Below, in pieces: positions 60,331-64,000 of a stretch of 64,000 nt of DNA. The position numbers were made by a program, and so were the translations under genes. The notes under the pieces are model-generated. The model was not told the origin of the DNA. It ran no database searches and worked only from the letters and a program-made list of their open reading frames with translations. Numbering within the stretch: position 1 is the stretch's first letter; every line of letters starts with the position of its first letter. The stretch spans positions 186,001-250,000 of the forward strand of contig JAKZZE010000030.1 of assembly GCA_024220505.1 (NCBI GenBank). Reading direction: 5' to 3'. Origin of the DNA: Rhizopus arrhizus (Eukaryota; Mucoromycota; Mucoromycetes; Mucorales; Rhizopodaceae).

Positions 60331-63186
60331 ATGAATAAGTCCTCTAGTAACAATAATCAAGTTCGGATGGTGGATGTAGTTGATGTGGAGTCTCAGGAGA
60401 TATTTGCTGCCGAAAAGAGAAGAAGCGAGGTCCCTGCTGCAAATCCATATCCAAGTTCAAGACCAAGAACGAATGGTGTACCAGTTGCTGTTCCCACCAG
60501 TTCAGCTCCTGCCTATGGTCATTCGATTCCAGTTGCAGGTCAGTCGATGGGAGAGGCTGCGGGTTTCCCAAACCGTCCATCTAGGGTTATCCCTATGCCG
60601 GTGGTGGATGCACCAAAGAAAAGAACCCGTGCCAAACCCAGGAAACTAGCAGTACAGACCAACAAGGTCAACGTTTGGGATGTACTGAGCAGAACCAATG
60701 CTGGTGCTTCGGTGGCTGATCTGTTGGCAGTGGATCGTACGGCTTGCAAGGACCTGGTAGATGGTGTACGTTACCTACGCCAAGGTAAACGAACGGCTGC
60801 TATGGGATCTACTGGTCCACATCGAAATGGTTCGTCAAGCGTGCCAATGGTAGTCGATACGGTGCAACCCACCGATGCTGATTGGAGTTCTGTTGGTACT
60901 GGTGGTGATGAAGATTCGGGGTCTGAAGGATCTTCAGTGGATTTCTCTGTTTCAGATATGGATAGCCAGGTATCGTCTGTTTATAGATATCCATACAGCC
61001 TCGACAATATGAAAGGTAGTTCTCCTTTTAAGGGCTTGGTGTCTATAAATGGACGTACCGTGGAATGTGTCTTCGATTCTGGTGCAAGTGTCAGTGTGAT
61101 CAGTGGTGGTCTAGCTAGTAAGTTAGGGCTAGTGCCAAGCAACGACGAGTTGTGGCTGTCTGGTTTTGATAGTAGAACTGCTGGTAAACCATCGAAAGTG
61201 GTTGTTGATGTGCCTGTTGTCATCTCTGGTTGTTTAAGGCCTGAACACATGTGTATCTTGGAAAGGACCGACCAGTACCGTGAAAGAGAATTGTGTTTGC
61301 TCGGTGTGACCTGGTTCAAAGCTTATGGTATCCAACCTCGCATTGGTGTTGCCGAGATCCATATACCAACAAGTCGTGGTGTAGTAGTCCACAAGGGCTA
61401 TACTGAAGCTAGACAAGTAGGTACTAGCAAGCAAGGCATGTTGGCGAAAAAGGAAAGGAAGGTCCACTTCATGGAAAGACAAGTCGAATCAGGACCTGAG
61501 AGACAGTCAATGGTGGAGTCTGGTCTTCCTTTTGAGGACAAAGATGTGAAAGTTGGAGAGGACGCAGAAGTGTATGCTGTCAGCATATCTGCTGTCAGTA
61601 ATGGTGCTCCTGGATCTTCAAACAGTTTGGATGTCGTTGATCAGACTAGGATTCAACAAGGGCGAGATCTGGTGGAATCGTACGAAGAAGGCATCTTTGA
61701 CAAGCTGTCTGACAATGAAGATGATGATGAGCAACTGGTTCCCCAAGAAATGAAAGAAATGGTCGAATCAAGGTTTGCGGATTGTTTTGTCGAGAATTCG
61801 GGCCTGGGTAAGGTGAAGGGCTTCGAACACAAGATCGTCTTGAAGCCTGACGCTACCCCAGTGCGTTCTGTACCGTTTCGACTAACATGGGAAGAGAATG
61901 AATTCTTGGAGAAGGAACTGAACAGTATGCTGGAACTGGGAATAATCAGACCGTCTAAATCAGGCGCATACTCTTCTCCCTGTTTCTTCGTCAAGAAAAA
62001 GGATGGCAGTCGTAGAATGGTATTAGATTACCGAAAACTTAATCAAATGACTGTATCAAATGCGTATCCCTTACCTTTGATTTCAGAATTGTTGGATTCG
62101 TTGGGTGGTGCCAAGTTTTTCACTACGATGGATATGGCTTTCGGTTATTGGCAAGTCCCTATGGCTGAAGATTCGATAGAGAAGACTGGTTTCGTAACAA
62201 AGAAAGGAATTTATGAATTCCTGGTCATGCCATTTGGATTGACATCTGCACCCTCTACTTTCCAAGCCATGATGAACTCCATCCTAGGTGAGTATATTGG
62301 TAAGTTCTGCTTGGTGTTCATTGATGATGTGTTGATCTTTGGTGGTGATTCTTTGACGGAGCATAGTGTCTTGGTTGAAAAGGTGTTGATCAAGTGTAAA
62401 GAAGCTGGTTTGAAACTGAAGAAGAAGAAATGTTCGTGGGGTCGGTCTTCAGTATCGTATTTGGGTCATGAAGTTACATCGGATGGTTTAAAGCCTAGTG
62501 ATCACAATGTTAATAAGATCGTTAAGTTTGACACGCCCAAGAATGTTGGAGAAGTAAGGTCTTACCTTGGCTTGTGTAGCTATTACCGTGCGTTCTGTCC
62601 AAATTTTGCAAGTGTGGCAGCTCCGTTACAGAAGTTGGTAAAGAAGAATGTGGCTTTTGTTTGGGGCGAAGAGCAAGAAACAAGTTTTAGGAGGTTTCAA
62701 GAAATGTTGACGTCGCCTCCTTTGCTTTCGTACCCGGATAGAAGAAAGTACCAAGTGTTGTCCGTAGATGCATCGAAGTCTGGTTTAGGTGCAGTGCTTT
62801 CACAAGTTACAGATCTGTATTCATTGGCGAATGAACAAGTTATATCGTATGCTTCAAGGTCATTACGTGGTGCTGAAACCAATTACGCGATCACACATTT
62901 AGAAGCTCTTGCAGTTGTATGGGGTGTTCAGCATTATCGTCATTTCTTGTTAGGTCGCAAATTCGTCTTGATCACAGATCATTCTGCTTTGAGATATGTT
63001 TTTCAACCTGTCAAGTCTACCCCAAAATTGTCAAGATGGGCTGCCTGTTTGATGGAGTATGACTATATTTTGAGATATAGACCTGGTAATGCTAACCCAG
63101 CAGATGCGTTGTCAAGACTTCCAGTTGTAGAAAACGAACGAAATAGTGGGACTGACGAGCAAGATGAAACTCCTGAAGCGAATTGA
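60331..63186 (+). CDS. Protease-RT-RNase H polyprotein of gypsy C
   Basis: This 951-residue frame is nearly identical to gypsy B pol; the one clear change is MLELGI instead of MLKLGI just before the RT. DSGA, FIDD and the RNase H Asp motifs are intact. It again ends after PADALSRL without integrase, so the split is a family trait. Confidence 0.94.
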   Translation: MNKSSSNNNQVRMVDVVDVESQEIFAAEKRRSEVPAANPYPSSRPRTNGVPVAVPTSSAPAYGHSIPVAGQSMGEAAGFPNRPSRVIPMPVVDAPKKRTRAKPRKLAVQTNKVNVWDVLSRTNAGASVADLLAVDRTACKDLVDGVRYLRQGKRTAAMGSTGPHRNGSSSVPMVVDTVQPTDADWSSVGTGGDEDSGSEGSSVDFSVSDMDSQVSSVYRYPYSLDNMKGSSPFKGLVSINGRTVECVFDSGASVSVISGGLASKLGLVPSNDELWLSGFDSRTAGKPSKVVVDVPVVISGCLRPEHMCILERTDQYRERELCLLGVTWFKAYGIQPRIGVAEIHIPTSRGVVVHKGYTEARQVGTSKQGMLAKKERKVHFMERQVESGPERQSMVESGLPFEDKDVKVGEDAEVYAVSISAVSNGAPGSSNSLDVVDQTRIQQGRDLVESYEEGIFDKLSDNEDDDEQLVPQEMKEMVESRFADCFVENSGLGKVKGFEHKIVLKPDATPVRSVPFRLTWEENEFLEKELNSMLELGIIRPSKSGAYSSPCFFVKKKDGSRRMVLDYRKLNQMTVSNAYPLPLISELLDSLGGAKFFTTMDMAFGYWQVPMAEDSIEKTGFVTKKGIYEFLVMPFGLTSAPSTFQAMMNSILGEYIGKFCLVFIDDVLIFGGDSLTEHSVLVEKVLIKCKEAGLKLKKKKCSWGRSSVSYLGHEVTSDGLKPSDHNVNKIVKFDTPKNVGEVRSYLGLCSYYRAFCPNFASVAAPLQKLVKKNVAFVWGEEQETSFRRFQEMLTSPPLLSYPDRRKYQVLSVDASKSGLGAVLSQVTDLYSLANEQVISYASRSLRGAETNYAITHLEALAVVWGVQHYRHFLLGRKFVLITDHSALRYVFQPVKSTPKLSRWAACLMEYDYILRYRPGNANPADALSRLPVVENERNSGTDEQDETPEAN

Positions 63187-63514
63187 GGAAGTTTATTGGT
63201 GTTCATTAGATATATTTATAGATGTTAAAATTTTTTTTTGAAAAGGAGACGGAGGTTCTTTTGCACTCTTATCACTTTTTTTGGGCTTGCCTAATTTTAC
63301 CTTTATTTTTTTTACTTCATTCTTCCCCTTTTTATTTTGTTACAACCCTTCACTCTTGTTTATCTTTAATTGATCAAGGTTTCTTTGAATAAAAGTTTTT
63401 GTCCAGATCAACTATAGTGGTAGTGATTAGTCCTTAGCTCATCCTTGGGATAATCATATAAATATACAAGACTTCCCTTTCTTTTTATAATTCTACGGTT
63501 GGTATTTACTTCAA
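63187..63514 (+). promoter_or_regulatory. non-coding spacer before the gypsy C integrase
   Basis: This is the counterpart of 31055-31382, with the same length. It has small substitutions and T-tract length changes, and keeps the TATA-like sequence and the ATG context TTCAAGATGCC. Confidence 0.5.
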
Positions 63515-64000
63515 GATGCCTATGTCTTTTGCATGGTTTGTGGCTATCTATCGTCACCTAGTTGATGGCACTTATCCTTCTGGTTGTACTGATGCTAATG
63601 AAAAAAGAAGAATTAAATATCAAGCCAAAAAGTACTTTGTCGATGGTGATCGCTTACTTGAGATGGGTACGGGAAGAGAAGTGGTTCATGAAGGGAATGC
63701 AGTGGAAATAATTCGAATGGTACATGGTGAAGGTCATTTGGGTGTTGTCAACACTGTCAAGAAATTGTTGTTAGGGTATGTGTGCACAGAAGCAAGAGAG
63801 ATTGTGGCTGAGGTGGTCAAAACTTGTGAAACATGCCAATTTCGTGCAAGAGTAGATCGTTCGCGGCACAATCCAGGTTACATTGTCAAGACGCCCCGAC
63901 ACCCCTTCTTCATGGTTGGTTGTGATGCGGTGGGTCCTCTTACTCAAACTGCTAGGGGTAACAAGTACATCCTAGTAGCCACTGATTACTTGACAAGATG
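63515..64000 (+). CDS. Integrase of gypsy C, partial (window end)
   Basis: The first 162 codons are visible: the MPMSFAWF start, the HHCC zinc domain (HGEGH...CETCQ) and the first catalytic Asp (VGCDAVGPL), identical in protein sequence to gypsy B as far as it goes. Confidence 0.93.

Larger units (their letters stand above)
58238..64000 (+). mobile_element. Ty3/gypsy element, second copy (gypsy C), cut by window end
   Basis: This element has the same layout as gypsy B: 705-bp LTR, leader, gag, PR-RT-RNase H, spacer and integrase. The two copies differ at only a few bases (for example one in the LTR near 58737, Lys/Glu at pol residue 539, and T-tract lengths), so both are recent. The left flank is the tRNA-like arm of the Merlin-type element. 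The 3' LTR lies outside the window. Confidence 0.95.

Noticed and set aside
1..64000. CRISPR array or prokaryotic operon structures
   Set aside because: There are no regular short direct repeats with unique spacers. Spliced genes, LINEs and LTR elements show eukaryotic DNA.

Overview
The window looks like nuclear DNA of an early-diverging filamentous fungus, most likely Mucoromycota/Mucorales. Reasons: AT-rich intergenic DNA, very short GT-AG introns (48-76 nt in the well-fixed cases), a Chs7-type chitin synthase chaperone, an Mrs2 magnesium channel, a fungal universal stress protein, and a dense mix of LINEs, Ty3/gypsy and Tc1/mariner elements. The lineage call is inference from gene content; no rDNA is present.

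Region 1 (1-6.7 kb) is ordinary genic DNA with five genes: an Ash1-like SET-domain histone methyltransferase with a GATA finger (-), a small unknown protein (-), CHS7 (-), a universal stress protein (+) and MRS2 (-). I resolved the exons by hand, including one 48-nt intron that is in frame and has no stop.

Region 2 (6.7-26.0 kb) has no host gene. Its base layer is a degenerate array of units roughly 275-590 bp apart. Each unit carries a GTGACCACCAGATCTTG motif with an inverted AGATCTT/AAGATC pair. The array is broken by a LINE fragment, two near-identical inverted copies of a dead Tc1-like element (1630 bp each), and a chromodomain Ty3/gypsy element (gypsy A, 7.6 kb, 416-bp LTRs, TSD GTTTT). 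An intact Tc1-like element with unusual compound inverted repeats sits inside the integrase of gypsy A.

Region 3 (26.0-56.1 kb) is the most interesting part. An intact tRNA-Ile(AAU) gene on the minus strand is followed by a SINE-like element and then five head-to-tail non-LTR retrotransposons. Every junction carries the same 15 bp, CTGAGCTAAGCGACC, which is the first 15 nt of the tRNA-Ile gene. This fits a LINE/SINE partnership that inserts at the 5' end of tRNA-Ile, makes a 15-bp target duplication and so builds tandem arrays. The two LINE families and the SINE share a 3' stem-loop whose stem covaries (GACT/AGTC, GATT/AATC, GATC/GATC).

A second Ty3/gypsy family (gypsy B, 26.1-33.5 kb; gypsy C, 58.2 kb to the window end) lies 8 bp upstream of nucleotide 1 of tRNA-Ile in one case and of a tRNA-like sequence in the other. 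This suggests integration guided by Pol III promoters. Its integrase is a separate ORF after a 328-bp spacer.

Region 4 (56.1-58.2 kb) is an IS1595/Merlin-type DNA transposon that broke LINE copy 5. Its three-exon transposase lies between inverted tRNA-like arms, and gypsy C broke its right end. tRNA genes or tRNA-like Pol III promoter sequences therefore recur as target, head or terminal arm in five different mobile elements here.
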